Assembly: GCF_004025325.1 (NCBI RefSeq)
Contig: NZ_RSFE01000004.1
Coordinates: forward strand, 237,678 to 301,677
From: Pseudidiomarina gelatinasegens
GTDB taxonomy: Bacteria; Pseudomonadota; Gammaproteobacteria; Enterobacterales; Alteromonadaceae
DNA: 64,000 bases
Direction: 5' to 3'
Shown here: in pieces, positions 17,780-27,783 of the stretch
How positions within the stretch are numbered: the stretch's first letter is position 1
How the letters are laid out: each line of letters starts with the position of its first letter
The notes under the pieces: generated by a model
Databases searched by the model: none
What the model saw: the letters and a program-made list of their open reading frames with translations, nothing else
Told to the model about the DNA's origin: nothing
Translations under genes and position numbers: made by a program

Positions 17780-18826
17780 TTACAACCTACAGCGTTTTTT
17801 ATAATGACGCCAGCACCAAAAGTAAATGCCACTTAGCGGCAAAATAATTAATGCTAAACCACCTAACAACACCGCCATTAACCACGGCAAGCCGCCCACC
17901 GCCGCAACGTGAACAGGAAAGATCATCTGGCTTACTTGGTACCCTTTGCTGTCATAACGCAAATCGTAAACACTGCGTACCCTGCCGGTTTCGGCATTAA
18001 ATTGCACATGGCTACGGCCATTTGGGTGCCATTCGCCCGGAAATGTCATTCTTAAGCTTAAGTTGGATAGCGAAATAAGCTGGGGTTGATGTTCAGGCAA
18101 TAGTTGCTTAGCCCGCGCGAAGCGCTGCTGCCAGCTTTGTGCAGGCGCCACTTCAAGCCATTGTTGCTCCGTGACAGGTTGGGGTTGTTGCTGCGGCGCC
18201 AGCGCTGTCAATGCGGAACCGACCGCCGCGGAATACATAATGGCTACCCCTGTAATCATGCCAATGAGTACCGGCACAAACAGCACGCTGCCAACAACCT
18301 TATGTAACTGAAATAATGTAGCCGCAAAGCCGCGTTGCCATGGCCACGCCCAACGAATGGTTAGTAAGCGCCGCGACCAATGTCGTGGCCACCAACGAAG
18401 AATGCCGGTTATAAGCAGGGCTAAACCGGCGATACCGATGTAGCCAAGTAACTCTTTACCTAGATCTTTGAGCAACAGGTGGTGATGAAATTCCACCATA
18501 ATGCCAACCAAATCGCTCAAATAGGGCCGCTCTAATATTCGCTCGCCGGTCGCATTGTAATAATGCCGAGTGCCATCGGGGCGCACCACTTCAAGCCACG
18601 GATTCGCCTCACGCGGCATATACGCATAGCCGTCATGGTAACGGTCAAATACTTGTGCGGCAGTTTGCTTAGTGGGTAACTGTTGCAGCCGCAATTGTGG
18701 GTAGCTTAACTGCAACAGCTCAACTTTGTATAAAAGCATCGTGCCCGTCAAAGCGACGAGCACGAGCCAGATACCAAAGAATAAACCGAACCAGCGGTGC
18801 AGCTTGGTTAGAATTGATAGAACCAA
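17780..18826 (-). CDS. PepSY-associated membrane protein, iron-uptake partner
   Basis: A 348-residue inner-membrane protein with four hydrophobic segments (about 12-38, 125-147, 180-205, 315-340) and a PepSY-type periplasmic region between. Members beside TonB receptors are thought to reduce imported ferric complexes at the inner membrane. The TTG start at 18826 overlaps the 3' end of the receptor gene by 19 bp, so the two are probably translated from one Fur-controlled mRNA. No ATG is available near the N-terminal membrane segment. The C-terminus YFWCWRHYKKRCRL is strongly basic, as expected on the cytoplasmic side. Confidence 0.8.
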   Translation of the reverse strand: MVLSILTKLHRWFGLFFGIWLVLVALTGTMLLYKVELLQLSYPQLRLQQLPTKQTAAQVFDRYHDGYAYMPREANPWLEVVRPDGTRHYYNATGERILERPYLSDLVGIMVEFHHHLLLKDLGKELLGYIGIAGLALLITGILRWWPRHWSRRLLTIRWAWPWQRGFAATLFQLHKVVGSVLFVPVLIGMITGVAIMYSAAVGSALTALAPQQQPQPVTEQQWLEVAPAQSWQQRFARAKQLLPEHQPQLISLSNLSLRMTFPGEWHPNGRSHVQFNAETGRVRSVYDLRYDSKGYQVSQMIFPVHVAAVGGLPWLMAVLLGGLALIILPLSGIYFWCWRHYKKRCRL

Positions 18827-20913
18827 TTGATGCTCACTGTACGGCCACGACCAGCAAAGTTAGTGCGGTCAGCACCAGCGGTTTGCGCATAATAGGTCAG
18901 GTAATACTCATCAAGAAGATTCTCGATGCCTACGGTAAACAAACCGTAATCTGGTGAATCGTAGTTCATTTGCAAATCAACCGTTTGATAGCCTTCAAAG
19001 TTGTTGATGGCTTGTTCGCCAGTATAAATATCCCGATCGAATAAGTGGTTGAGTTGCAAGCGTGTATTGACCATGTCAGTCCATTGCTGCTGCCAGCTAA
19101 AATTCATACGGCGCGGCGCAATGTTGCGCCCACCAAGCTGAGTATCAACCACATTATCTGCGTTGCTGTCGTATTCGCCGTCGGTATCGGCGTAGTTCAG
19201 ATCAAAGCTGGTGTTATTTGACAGCGCATAGCTCGCAGAAAACTCGATACCATCAATTTCAGTGCGTTCACGGGCAACCGAGAAAATACCTTCATCGTTT
19301 GGCTGCAAACGTGCGCCCAAGTCTGACTCAGAGCTGAAGTAACTGAGACTTGCACGCAGCGCTTTGCCACGATACTCAATACCAACTTCACGGTTGTCTG
19401 CAATTACTGGCTGCAAATCTAAGAAGCTATCAACACTCAAGTCAGGTGTATTAATACCACGCAACACACGGCCGACATCGGGCATGCTGAAACCTTCAGA
19501 ATAACTCGCAAACGCTCGCAGCGAATCAGTAAAGGCATAAACCACACCTAAGTTTGGCAGAAGCTCATTAAATGATGGCTCACCACCTTCAACAAAGGTG
19601 CTGTTATAAGTATAAAGGGTGGTGAAGTCGTCCACTTTAAGTTTGCCGTATTCATAACGTAGCCCACCACTTACGGTTAACCCGTCTTGTTGGTAACGCA
19701 ATTGCGCAAACGGCGCCCAGTTATTAAACGTGGTTTCTGGTACCCAATTGCGATTGGTCTGAGCCAACTCCTGGAACGTGGTGTCACGCAAATAATCCAC
19801 ACCAGCGCTCAAATCAACGGGCAGATCAGCTAGTGCACTCCAGTTCATGGTTAAACGCGAACCAAATTTATTGGAGTCATTACGCGACTGGTCGAAAATG
19901 TCGTCGCCATATGCTGGATCTTGGAACGTGGCATAGCGGCCGCCACCATACAATGCGGAGAAGTCTTGCAGAAACACCTGCCAGTTCATGTCAGCACCCA
20001 ATACCGATTTATTCTTGTAGGTTACCGTGGCCGTAGTTACCTTGTTTTCTGCAGGATCACCTTCGCTTGGCTGCTTCACAGAAATTGCGGCAATGCCTTC
20101 TGCACGATTACCGGTAACCGGAGAGAAATCGCCGTTACCTTGCAAATTGAAGTGATTCACCATCAATTCAACGTGCTGCTCGCTATCGATGCTGTAACCA
20201 ACTTTAGTGAACAAGTCGAAACTTTCAGAGTCTTGCGTATCGCCTTGGGTCACATCAGTACCGATAAACTCGCCGTTACCGTCAACATACATGCCCGTGC
20301 TACGTAATTGCGCTCCAGCAACAACTTGCCAATCACCCGATACATGACGCGTTAAATAGCCAGCACGGTAACTTAAGCCATCGCTAAGTTCTTCGGGCGA
20401 TGTGGTTAACCCGGCAACAAATTCTTGTTCAGAGCCGTTGCTCGCTGATTTCGTGACAATATTGATAATACCGCCGCTGGCACCCATACCCTGAATAGCG
20501 CTGGCGCCATGGATAATTTCAACGCGTTCAATCATCAGTGGGTCAATGGTATAGCTTGCGCGCGAACCATTTCGTAATGGATTGGACTGCGGTACGCCGT
20601 CAATCAAATACAAGGGTTCGCGACCACGTAAAGTTTCACCTGCGCTGGTGAGTTTTTGGCGTGATGGCGAAAATGCAGGCACTAAATTACCAAGCACGTC
20701 TGATAACGAGTCTGCAACTGCTAACTGCTCACGAATGTCTTCACCATCAATCACGGTTACGGTGGCAGCTATGCTACTTGCAGGCTGTGATGTGCGTGTA
20801 GCTGATATTTGAATTACTTCATCGACTGCAGTCGATGTGTCTTGCGCAAAGGCACTCTGTGATGCGGTTATCAGAGCGGCGGTGACAGCAATAGTTAATG
20901 GCTTAAGGCGCAT
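18808..20913 (-). CDS. TonB-dependent siderophore-type receptor
   Basis: A 701-residue outer-membrane receptor for ferric complexes. Signal peptide cleaves after ASQSAFA; a TonB-box-like VDEVIQISA follows, then a plug domain with LYLIDGVPQSNP and VEIIHGASAIQGMGASGGIINIVTK. The barrel ends in an aromatic residue (NWFYQF), the outer-membrane assembly signal. GGGGAG precedes the ATG by five to six bases. A Fur-box-like sequence lies 35-60 bp upstream and a PepSY gene directly downstream, which points to iron. The ligand cannot be told from sequence; catecholate-type receptors are closest in appearance. Confidence 0.9.
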   Translation of the reverse strand: MRLKPLTIAVTAALITASQSAFAQDTSTAVDEVIQISATRTSQPASSIAATVTVIDGEDIREQLAVADSLSDVLGNLVPAFSPSRQKLTSAGETLRGREPLYLIDGVPQSNPLRNGSRASYTIDPLMIERVEIIHGASAIQGMGASGGIINIVTKSASNGSEQEFVAGLTTSPEELSDGLSYRAGYLTRHVSGDWQVVAGAQLRSTGMYVDGNGEFIGTDVTQGDTQDSESFDLFTKVGYSIDSEQHVELMVNHFNLQGNGDFSPVTGNRAEGIAAISVKQPSEGDPAENKVTTATVTYKNKSVLGADMNWQVFLQDFSALYGGGRYATFQDPAYGDDIFDQSRNDSNKFGSRLTMNWSALADLPVDLSAGVDYLRDTTFQELAQTNRNWVPETTFNNWAPFAQLRYQQDGLTVSGGLRYEYGKLKVDDFTTLYTYNSTFVEGGEPSFNELLPNLGVVYAFTDSLRAFASYSEGFSMPDVGRVLRGINTPDLSVDSFLDLQPVIADNREVGIEYRGKALRASLSYFSSESDLGARLQPNDEGIFSVARERTEIDGIEFSASYALSNNTSFDLNYADTDGEYDSNADNVVDTQLGGRNIAPRRMNFSWQQQWTDMVNTRLQLNHLFDRDIYTGEQAINNFEGYQTVDLQMNYDSPDYGLFTVGIENLLDEYYLTYYAQTAGADRTNFAGRGRTVSINWFYQF

Positions 20914-20946
20914 TTGTTCTCCCCAAAGTAAGCTAGCCTAATTGAT

Positions 20947-20971
20947 ATCGCTAATGATAACGATTCGCATT
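20947..20971. promoter_or_regulatory. Fur-box-like operator
   Basis: The sequence GCTAATGATAACGATTCGC matches the 19-bp Fur consensus at 14 positions. It sits between the divergent TonB receptor and NhaC-type genes, and most likely acts on the receptor. Confidence 0.65.
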
Positions 20972-21050
20972 TGGATTGCAATAGGGTTAGGGAATTTTCT
21001 TGCTTAATGTCATAATTAATCTCAAACAATAACAACAAAAGGCCATTCTT

Positions 21051-22424
21051 ATGGGTTGGATGTCTGTGTTACCGCCACTCGTTGCCATTTTGGTAGTTTT
21101 CTGGCGTAAAGAAGTCATTGTTGCATTGCTGCTTGCCATTGTTACCTCCGAGTTATTGCATACCTGGCAAGGTGGCGAGCCCCTCATTTATACCTTCGTG
21201 GCGACAATAGAGCGCATCATTGCGGTGTTTGGCTCGGCCAGTAACACGCGCATTCTAGTATTTAGCTTGATGGTTGGCGCGCTGTTGGCCTATATCCGTG
21301 AGTCTGGCGGCGTTGCAGCTACTGTTGAAGCACTGTTGTCGCGTGGGCTTGGTAAAACCAAACGCAGCGCCAGCTTAATGACGGTATTCACCGGCATTTT
21401 CGTATTTATCGAATCGAATTTAAGTGTGCTCACCGCAGGTATTTTGTCGCGCGGGCTGTTTGAAAAGCTCGGCATGAGCCGTGCTCGGTTGGCTTACCTT
21501 ATTGATAGCACTAGCGCCCCCATTTGCATTTTAATTTTGCTCAATGGGTGGGGCGCATACGTACTCGGCATGATTGAGCAACAAGGTCTGCCGGGTTCAT
21601 CTGTGAGCACCTTGTGGGCGACAATACCTTTTAACTTTTACGCGCTTGTTACATTAAGTATCGTGTTTTATACAGCCTTTTCGGGCAAAGTATTTGGGCC
21701 CATGCGCGCCGTTGAAGAAAAGCCGCAACCGCATCAAGATATTCCAGAACATGTACCCAGTAACAGCAAAGCCCGCTACATGCTGGTGCCCTTAAGTGTC
21801 ATGGTGTTTGGCATGGTGGCCTTTATGTTTGGCACTGGCGGCGGCGATATCACCCAAGGTGATGGTTCAAAATCAGTGCTGTATGCCACGGCTTTAGCCT
21901 GTGTTGTTGCCTACATTATGTTGCTAATCAGTCGGCGCAAAAGCCACCAGCAATTGGTTGATATTGGCTTTAAGGGCATGAGCGAGTTGCTACCGTTGGT
22001 GAGTATCGTATTATTGTCATTAGCACTTGGCAGCAGCTTACGTGAACTTGGCACTGGGGTGTTCTTGGCAAACTTAGTTGGTGACTTTTTGCCGCTATTT
22101 ATGATTGCCCCCATGTTATTCTTAGCGGGCGCGCTCATTTCGTTTACGACCGGTACCTCTTGGGGCACATTTGCAATATTGATCCCTATTGCGGCGCCAA
22201 TGATTATCGCGCTGGATTTACCGGCGCCATTACTGCTTGCAGCGGTGCTTGGCGGGGGCGTATTTGGGGACCATTGCTCACCAATATCAGACACCACAGC
22301 GGTATCCGCGCTGGCGTCAGGTTGTGACTTGCTGGAACACGTGCGCACGCAGTTGCCGTACGCCTTAACGGCCGGCGGAATTACCTTGGTGCTCTATATA
22401 GTCACCAGCCTCATTATGATTTAA
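21051..22424 (+). CDS. NhaC-family Na+/H+ antiporter-like permease
   Basis: A 457-residue polytopic membrane protein with about eleven hydrophobic segments. The GTSWGTFAI motif near residue 375 and the later GGGVFGDHCSPISDTT motif are characteristic of the NhaC/YuiF branch of the ion transporter superfamily. The start MGWMSVLPPLVAILVVFWRK has AAGG nearby. It is 12 bp upstream of alanine racemase on the same strand, so the pair is probably co-transcribed. The substrate could also be a small organic acid or amino acid, as for some relatives; the pairing with a racemase would fit that. Confidence 0.85.
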   Translation: MGWMSVLPPLVAILVVFWRKEVIVALLLAIVTSELLHTWQGGEPLIYTFVATIERIIAVFGSASNTRILVFSLMVGALLAYIRESGGVAATVEALLSRGLGKTKRSASLMTVFTGIFVFIESNLSVLTAGILSRGLFEKLGMSRARLAYLIDSTSAPICILILLNGWGAYVLGMIEQQGLPGSSVSTLWATIPFNFYALVTLSIVFYTAFSGKVFGPMRAVEEKPQPHQDIPEHVPSNSKARYMLVPLSVMVFGMVAFMFGTGGGDITQGDGSKSVLYATALACVVAYIMLLISRRKSHQQLVDIGFKGMSELLPLVSIVLLSLALGSSLRELGTGVFLANLVGDFLPLFMIAPMLFLAGALISFTTGTSWGTFAILIPIAAPMIIALDLPAPLLLAAVLGGGVFGDHCSPISDTTAVSALASGCDLLEHVRTQLPYALTAGGITLVLYIVTSLIMI

Positions 22425-22436
22425 GGAACGGATTTT

Positions 22437-23546
22437 ATGGCTAATGGTGTGCACTTTCGCCCCACTCGCGCTGAAATTAATCGCGACGCTTTAAGCCACA
22501 ATGCAAAAGTAGCACGTCAGCTGGCTGGCAAATCGCATCTGCTCGGCGTGATAAAAGCAGACGGCTACGGGCATGGTGTATTGACTGTTGCCGAGGCTAT
22601 CAGTGCGCATGTTGACGCCTTTGCTGTCGCGTTTATTGATGAAGCTATTACCATTCGAAATGCTGGTTTTCAGCATCCTATTGTGTTGCTTGAAGGCTGC
22701 TTTAGTGAGGCTGAACTGCCTGTTTGTGCCCATTACAATTTTCAACCGGTAGTGCACCAACAGCAACAACTTGATGCGATTTTAACCGCACGCATGGTGC
22801 GCCCTTTATCGGTTTGGTTGAAAGTCGATACGGGTATGCACCGCCTTGGTTGGCCAAAAGGTCAGGTGCAATCGGTTTATAATCAACTCAAAGCATCCGC
22901 ACAAGTCGGCAGTGTAACCATGATGTCGCACTTCGCAAATGCTGAAAATCAAACTCACCCATTAAATAACCACCAATTGGCGCTGTTCGAAGAAGTTTGT
23001 GCGCAAACAGAGTCCAAGTTGGACACAAGCCTTGCTACCTCAGCGGCCCTGGTTAGCTCTGCAATCGACATGACGCAGAATAACGGCCACTGGATACGTA
23101 CAGGTATTTTAATCTACGGTGACAATCCAGTCGGTAACCCAAAACCTTTGCCTGAACCTTTAATTGCTGCAATGCGCTTGGTTGCGCCGATTATAGCGCT
23201 GCGTGAAGTCAAAGCAGGTGAATCCGTGGGCTACGGTGGCACGTGGACCGCAGGGCGGCCAAGCCTTATTGCAACAGTTGCTATCGGCTACGCTGACGGC
23301 TATCCGCGCCACGCGCGCAATGGCACACCGGTGATGATCAATGACCAAGAAGCACCTTTGGCGGGCACGGTGTCGATGGACATGATCACCGTGGATGTGA
23401 CGGACCTGAATGCGGTTGCTATTGGCGACGACGTTGAGCTTTGGGGACCCAACTTAAGTGTTGCACGGGTTGCCGAGCACGCCGAAACCATTAGCTATGA
23501 TTTGCTAACCAGCATTACTGCTCGCGTACCTAGGGTTACCACTTAG
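22437..23546 (+). CDS. alr: Alanine racemase
   Basis: PLP enzyme that makes D-alanine for peptidoglycan. The PLP lysine is in [12 protein letters not shown] near residue 37, the HRLGW segment follows at about residue 138, and the C-terminal beta domain has VGYGGTW and [11 protein letters not shown]. 369 residues is the normal length. AAGGA lies about nine bases before the ATG. Probably expressed with the permease upstream; ends with a 4-bp convergent overlap with the UPF0114 gene. Confidence 0.94.
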   Translation: MANGVHFRPTRAEINRDALSHNAKVARQLAGKSHLLGVIKADGYGHGVLTVAEAISAHVDAFAVAFIDEAITIRNAGFQHPIVLLEGCFSEAELPVCAHYNFQPVVHQQQQLDAILTARMVRPLSVWLKVDTGMHRLGWPKGQVQSVYNQLKASAQVGSVTMMSHFANAENQTHPLNNHQLALFEEVCAQTESKLDTSLATSAALVSSAIDMTQNNGHWIRTGILIYGDNPVGNPKPLPEPLIAAMRLVAPIIALREVKAGESVGYGGTWTAGRPSLIATVAIGYADGYPRHARNGTPVMINDQEAPLAGTVSMDMITVDVTDLNAVAIGDDVELWGPNLSVARVAEHAETISYDLLTSITARVPRVTT

Positions 23547-24043
23547 TCTTCTTTGGATTTGCGCGTTACTTTATCTAGATAGCCCATAGCGAACGCTGAC
23601 CCAACAAAAGTTAAGTGCATAATCACGTACCACTTAATTCGGGACTCATCCAAATTTTCGGCATTCATGAATACTTTCAGTAGATGAATTGAGGATATTG
23701 CCACAATTGAAGCGGCGACTTTATTCTTTAAGCCACCCGAATCAATTTTACCTAACCAAGCAAGTTTCTCGGTATCGTTATTAATATTTAATGTGGACAC
23801 GAAGTTTTCATAACCGCTCAACATGACCATAACCAACAGGCCACCCACTAACGCAATGTCGATAAGCGTTAAAGTTAAGAGAATTAAGTCGACTTCTTTA
23901 ATCGATAAAATTTCAGGAAAGACATGGTAAATTTCTTGGAAAAACTTAATCCCCAGCAACAACACAGCCAAACTCAAGCCCAAGTATATTGGCGCAAGCA
24001 ACCAGCGTAAGCTGTACATCAAATTTTCTAGAATTCTTTCCAT
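23543..24043 (-). CDS. UPF0114 (YqhA) family membrane protein
   Basis: A 166-residue inner-membrane protein with four hydrophobic segments (about 10-30, 50-75, 105-122, 140-158). The N-terminus [20 protein letters not shown] and the motif GYENFVST are typical of the YqhA/UPF0114 family, whose function is unknown. It starts just after the large inverted repeat at 24061-24120, so it probably has its own promoter within or beyond that repeat. Confidence 0.9.
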   Translation of the reverse strand: MERILENLMYSLRWLLAPIYLGLSLAVLLLGIKFFQEIYHVFPEILSIKEVDLILLTLTLIDIALVGGLLVMVMLSGYENFVSTLNINNDTEKLAWLGKIDSGGLKNKVAASIVAISSIHLLKVFMNAENLDESRIKWYVIMHLTFVGSAFAMGYLDKVTRKSKED

Positions 24044-24060
24044 GGTTAAAACCTACCGTT

Positions 24061-24120
24061 AGAAACACACTAAAGTTGCGGCATGATATCAATAATTATC
24101 TTGCCGCAACCAGTGTTTCT
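24061..24120. terminator. Large nested inverted repeat, probable terminator of the S9 peptidase gene
   Basis: Inner stem GTTGCGGCA (24075-24083) pairs with TGCCGCAAC (24102-24110). The outer arms AGAAACAC and GTGTTTCT pair again across unpaired 6- and 2-base gaps. It lies 7 bp beyond the stop of the peptidase gene and 18 bp before the UPF0114 start. No long T-run follows, so a role as mRNA 3' stabiliser or protein site is also possible. Confidence 0.6.
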
Positions 24121-24126
24121 TAGTTC

Positions 24127-26214
24127 TTAATTGCTATTGGCCTCTTTGTGGTAAAGCTTAAACCACGCCAAGGTGTGCTCAATTTTTGCAATCATATTCG
24201 ATGGCCGTGCCGTTACACCATGCGATGCATCAGGTACGCGTACCATGGCGGTATCCACTTTTTGCAATTGCAGCGCTTGATAGAATTGCTCAATTTCAGA
24301 CATTGGCACGCGGCGGTCGTTTTCGCCACTAAACAACATCACCGGAGTTTTCACGTTACCCGCCATCGATAGTGGCGAACGCTTCCAGTAGTGCTCGTAG
24401 TCTTCCCACGGCTTCGCTGGAAACTGGTTATGAATTTGCCCTAAGTAGCTATCGGCGGTGAGTGTTTTGCTAATCCAGTTAATCACCGGATTGGTTGCTG
24501 CTGCCGCGTTGAAGCGATCCGTTAAACCGACCGCATAAGCCGTGGCGATGCCGCCCGCTGAACCGCCTGCAATAAACAAGTTGTTCTCATCGACCATGCC
24601 TTTATCAATCAACACATCAATACCCGCCATGTGGTCGGCATGATCGCGCTCTGACGAATAGAAACCATCAAGCTTCAAGGCATGCTCAGCACCGTACGAG
24701 GTACTGCCACGGTAGTTGTTGTAAAACACGATATAACCTTCGGCTGCATAGCGTTGTTGCTCTGCGGCAAACATTGGGCCATAAGCTAAATGTGGACCAC
24801 CGTGAATTTCTAACAACAGCGGGTATTTTTTGTTCGGATCATAATTAGGTGGCGTGATGTACCAGCCGTGAATTTCGGTGTCATCAAAGCTCGAGGTGTA
24901 GGTAAATTCATGAACTTCACCCAATTGACGATGACCAAGCACGTCGTCATTTAATGCGGTTAAGGTACTTACTTTAGCGTTACCGCGTTTCGGTACGTCA
25001 AACACCGCGACATCGGCTGGACGGTAGCTACTACCTTGCGTATAAGCCACTTTGCCACCCTGACGGGCAACCGAGTACATGCCGCTCATATAAGGACGAC
25101 TGACCGATACGCCACCCACATCATTTATCCAGTCGGTTTTTTTGCCGCTCAATGTCACTTCCGCCAACTTGTAGCGGCCGCGATCAGCGTATTGAATGCT
25201 TAAGCTGTCGTTGCTTAACCACATTGGACTGCCGACAGAGCGGTCGAAATCGCTCAACAGTTCACGCTGCTTTTGGTTACCCAATTGCATAATACGAAGC
25301 TTCGAATTGTGGTACGGAATGGCTGCATTGCCGCGGTGCAAGAATGCCAATTGCTTGCCGTCTGGTGAAGTTACCGGTGCATATTCACGGCCCGGTAAAT
25401 CTGTCACTTGTTCCAGTTCGCTGGTTTGTACAGCAACTTTCCACAAGTCAGATTCATTCACCTGGTATTCCCAATCGGTGTTGCGGTTGGCGCTAAATAC
25501 CAATGCGCTGTCGTTTTCAACCCAAGCCAGTGGTCCGCTGTGGCTAAACGCGCCCTCTGTAAGTTGACGGGCGTAGCCGCCGTCGCTAGGCACAGCAAAA
25601 ATCTGACTGTAGCTGTCTGGCAATACGCCCGCGCCATCACGCTGATAATAAGTGCGCTCGACCACGATAGCTGGCTTCGCCCACTTTGCATCTTTTGGTT
25701 TTTTAGGTTTTTTGACGGCTTTTGCGTACGCAGTTTTCTCCGCGGCAACATTCATTAAAAATGCCAGTTGCTTGCCATCGTTTGACCACGAAAACTGCCG
25801 TGGGCTTTCAGTCACCTCAGTGATTGCACTCGAGGTTTTAGTCGCTAAATGGTACACATGAATTTGATTGCGCCCATCACGATTTGAGCTAAAGGCTAAG
25901 CGCGAGCCGTCTGGTGACCAGGTTGGATTGCCATAACTATGTTGGTCATCAAACAACGGGGTATGGCTGCCAGTTTTGGTGTCCACCAACCATAGGCTAC
26001 GGTGCGTATTGTCCTTCATGATGTCAAAACCATGACGCACATAAACCACGTAACGTCCGTCTGGAGAAATCTGTACGTCGTTCGCCCATTCAAGCGCGAA
26101 AATATCTTCGGCTTGCAGGGTCGTCGTTTTTTCGACAGCCACCGCAGGCGCTGAGGCAAATTGCAAGGCTACTGCCGACACACCAATGAGTGCGGGAATA
26201 AGCAAATGTCGCAT
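24127..26214 (-). CDS. S9 family prolyl oligopeptidase-type peptidase, exported
   Basis: A 695-residue serine peptidase with signal peptide (cleaves near APAVAVE). Residues about 30-420 form a seven-bladed propeller with TolB/WD40-like repeats of the form SPDGRYVVYV and SPDGSRLAF. The C-terminal alpha/beta hydrolase domain has catalytic Ser in AGGSAGGIATA, Asp in FSGENDRRVP and His in DASHGVTA. This is the acylaminoacyl-peptidase/DPP branch that degrades peptides in the periplasm or outside. It stands alone with a large inverted repeat after it. Confidence 0.93.
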   Translation of the reverse strand: MRHLLIPALIGVSAVALQFASAPAVAVEKTTTLQAEDIFALEWANDVQISPDGRYVVYVRHGFDIMKDNTHRSLWLVDTKTGSHTPLFDDQHSYGNPTWSPDGSRLAFSSNRDGRNQIHVYHLATKTSSAITEVTESPRQFSWSNDGKQLAFLMNVAAEKTAYAKAVKKPKKPKDAKWAKPAIVVERTYYQRDGAGVLPDSYSQIFAVPSDGGYARQLTEGAFSHSGPLAWVENDSALVFSANRNTDWEYQVNESDLWKVAVQTSELEQVTDLPGREYAPVTSPDGKQLAFLHRGNAAIPYHNSKLRIMQLGNQKQRELLSDFDRSVGSPMWLSNDSLSIQYADRGRYKLAEVTLSGKKTDWINDVGGVSVSRPYMSGMYSVARQGGKVAYTQGSSYRPADVAVFDVPKRGNAKVSTLTALNDDVLGHRQLGEVHEFTYTSSFDDTEIHGWYITPPNYDPNKKYPLLLEIHGGPHLAYGPMFAAEQQRYAAEGYIVFYNNYRGSTSYGAEHALKLDGFYSSERDHADHMAGIDVLIDKGMVDENNLFIAGGSAGGIATAYAVGLTDRFNAAAATNPVINWISKTLTADSYLGQIHNQFPAKPWEDYEHYWKRSPLSMAGNVKTPVMLFSGENDRRVPMSEIEQFYQALQLQKVDTAMVRVPDASHGVTARPSNMIAKIEHTLAWFKLYHKEANSN

Positions 26215-26391
26215 GTTTTGTACCTTTTATAGTTGTTCTGCTGTTCTGAATTTATTATTACCTAGCCTAAATCATTTTTACGGTCGTGCGTGAGTTAATC
26301 CGACTAGGACGTCAGTTTGCGCGATAAACAACCCGACGCCTGGTTCAAAATTAAACTACAATTGGGCAATATTCGTTCATAGGGTTTCGTT

Positions 26392-27783
26392 ATGTACAAA
26401 CTAATATCGATTGTTCTTGCTGCATTGGTTGCCACCGGCTGCGGCCCGCGCACCGAAAATACGGCCAATGCCGAGCCAGCTAATGCTGCACCACCCAAAG
26501 GTTACGCATTTCATAATGTGAATGTCGTGCATCTAACCAAAGACGATGCCGAAATTACCGCTGGGCAAACGGTGGTAGTGGTTGGTGATCGTATTACTGC
26601 AGTTGCGGATACTGCGGCGATTACTGTGCCCGCAGATTATGTGCATGTTGATGGCACCAATAAATACATCATGGCAGGCATGGCCGAAATGCATGGACAT
26701 GTGCCGCCAGCCAATGGTTTGGGCCAGTTCCCTGATCGGTATTTAGATGATGTACTGTTTTTGTATGCCGCCAACGGCGTAACAACAGTGCGCGGCATGC
26801 TCGGCTACCCGCATCAATTGCAACTCAAACAAGATATTGCCGCCGGCAAACGTATTGGCCCTACCCTTTATTTGGCTGGGCCAAGCTTTAACGGCAATAG
26901 CATTGAGTCACCCGAGCAAGCGACGCAACGGGTTATCGACCAGCGCAGCGAAGGCTGGGACTTACTCAAAGTGCATCCGGGCCTTACCATGGCCGAATAC
27001 CAAGCCATGGCAACAACTGCCAACAATGCGAATATGGACTTTGGTGGCCACGTGCCCAGCGACGTTGGCCTTGAGGCCGCTTTGGCAGCAGGACAGCGCA
27101 CCATTGATCACCTTGACGGCTACCTTGAAGCCATTGATGCAACGGATCGCCCAGCGTCACGTTATGAACTGGATTACTTAGTGGATTTATCGTTGCGCCA
27201 TGATGTTGCAGTGGTGCCCACGCAAGCGCTTTGGGCCACCATTATTGGCGCCTCCGATGCGGATGCTTTGCGCGCTTATCCTGAACTTGTGTACGTGCCA
27301 CAAAGTGTGCGTGACGGGTGGCTGGGGTACCTTAATGAGCCGACGTTAGGTTACTTCAATGCAACTAACGCTGCGGTGCAGCAAGACAACCGCCAACGCC
27401 TTGTAAAAGCACTCTTTGATGGCGGTGTGCCGATGATATTTGGCACCGATGCGCCACAACTGTTTAGTGTGCCAGGCTTTTCTGCGTTGCATGAAATTCG
27501 CATGCTGCGTGATGCGGGTATTCCCGTGGCGGGCATTTTACATAGCGCCACTGTGGCTGCGGGTGACTACTTCGCAGACCGCGATAGTTTTGGCAAAATT
27601 GCCGAGGGTCAGCGTGCCGACTTCCTGTTACTTGGCGCTAACCCACTGATAAACCCGGAGGTTATTCGCTCACATCACGGCGTAATGGTTGCCGGTAAAT
27701 GGTTAAGCCGAGAAGCCATTGATGCCCACTTGCAGGAAATTCGCCAGGCCTACGCTGAGCCCTCAGCTGAACCCGTGCAGTAA
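26392..27783 (+). CDS. Amidohydrolase family lipoprotein
   Basis: A 463-residue metal-dependent hydrolase of the imidazolonepropionase-like group, predicted to be lipid-anchored: lipobox ATGC follows MYKLISIVLAALV. Metal ligands are visible as HGH in MAEMHGHVPP, HVP in FGGHVPSDV, the His of TIDHLDGY and the Asp of FGTDAPQLF. The usual carboxylated lysine may be LLKVHPG near residue 193. The small beta-sandwich domain is split between N- and C-termini as usual. Substrate unknown; peptidase-like activity on dipeptides is known in this group. Confidence 0.87.
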   Translation: MYKLISIVLAALVATGCGPRTENTANAEPANAAPPKGYAFHNVNVVHLTKDDAEITAGQTVVVVGDRITAVADTAAITVPADYVHVDGTNKYIMAGMAEMHGHVPPANGLGQFPDRYLDDVLFLYAANGVTTVRGMLGYPHQLQLKQDIAAGKRIGPTLYLAGPSFNGNSIESPEQATQRVIDQRSEGWDLLKVHPGLTMAEYQAMATTANNANMDFGGHVPSDVGLEAALAAGQRTIDHLDGYLEAIDATDRPASRYELDYLVDLSLRHDVAVVPTQALWATIIGASDADALRAYPELVYVPQSVRDGWLGYLNEPTLGYFNATNAAVQQDNRQRLVKALFDGGVPMIFGTDAPQLFSVPGFSALHEIRMLRDAGIPVAGILHSATVAAGDYFADRDSFGKIAEGQRADFLLLGANPLINPEVIRSHHGVMVAGKWLSREAIDAHLQEIRQAYAEPSAEPVQ

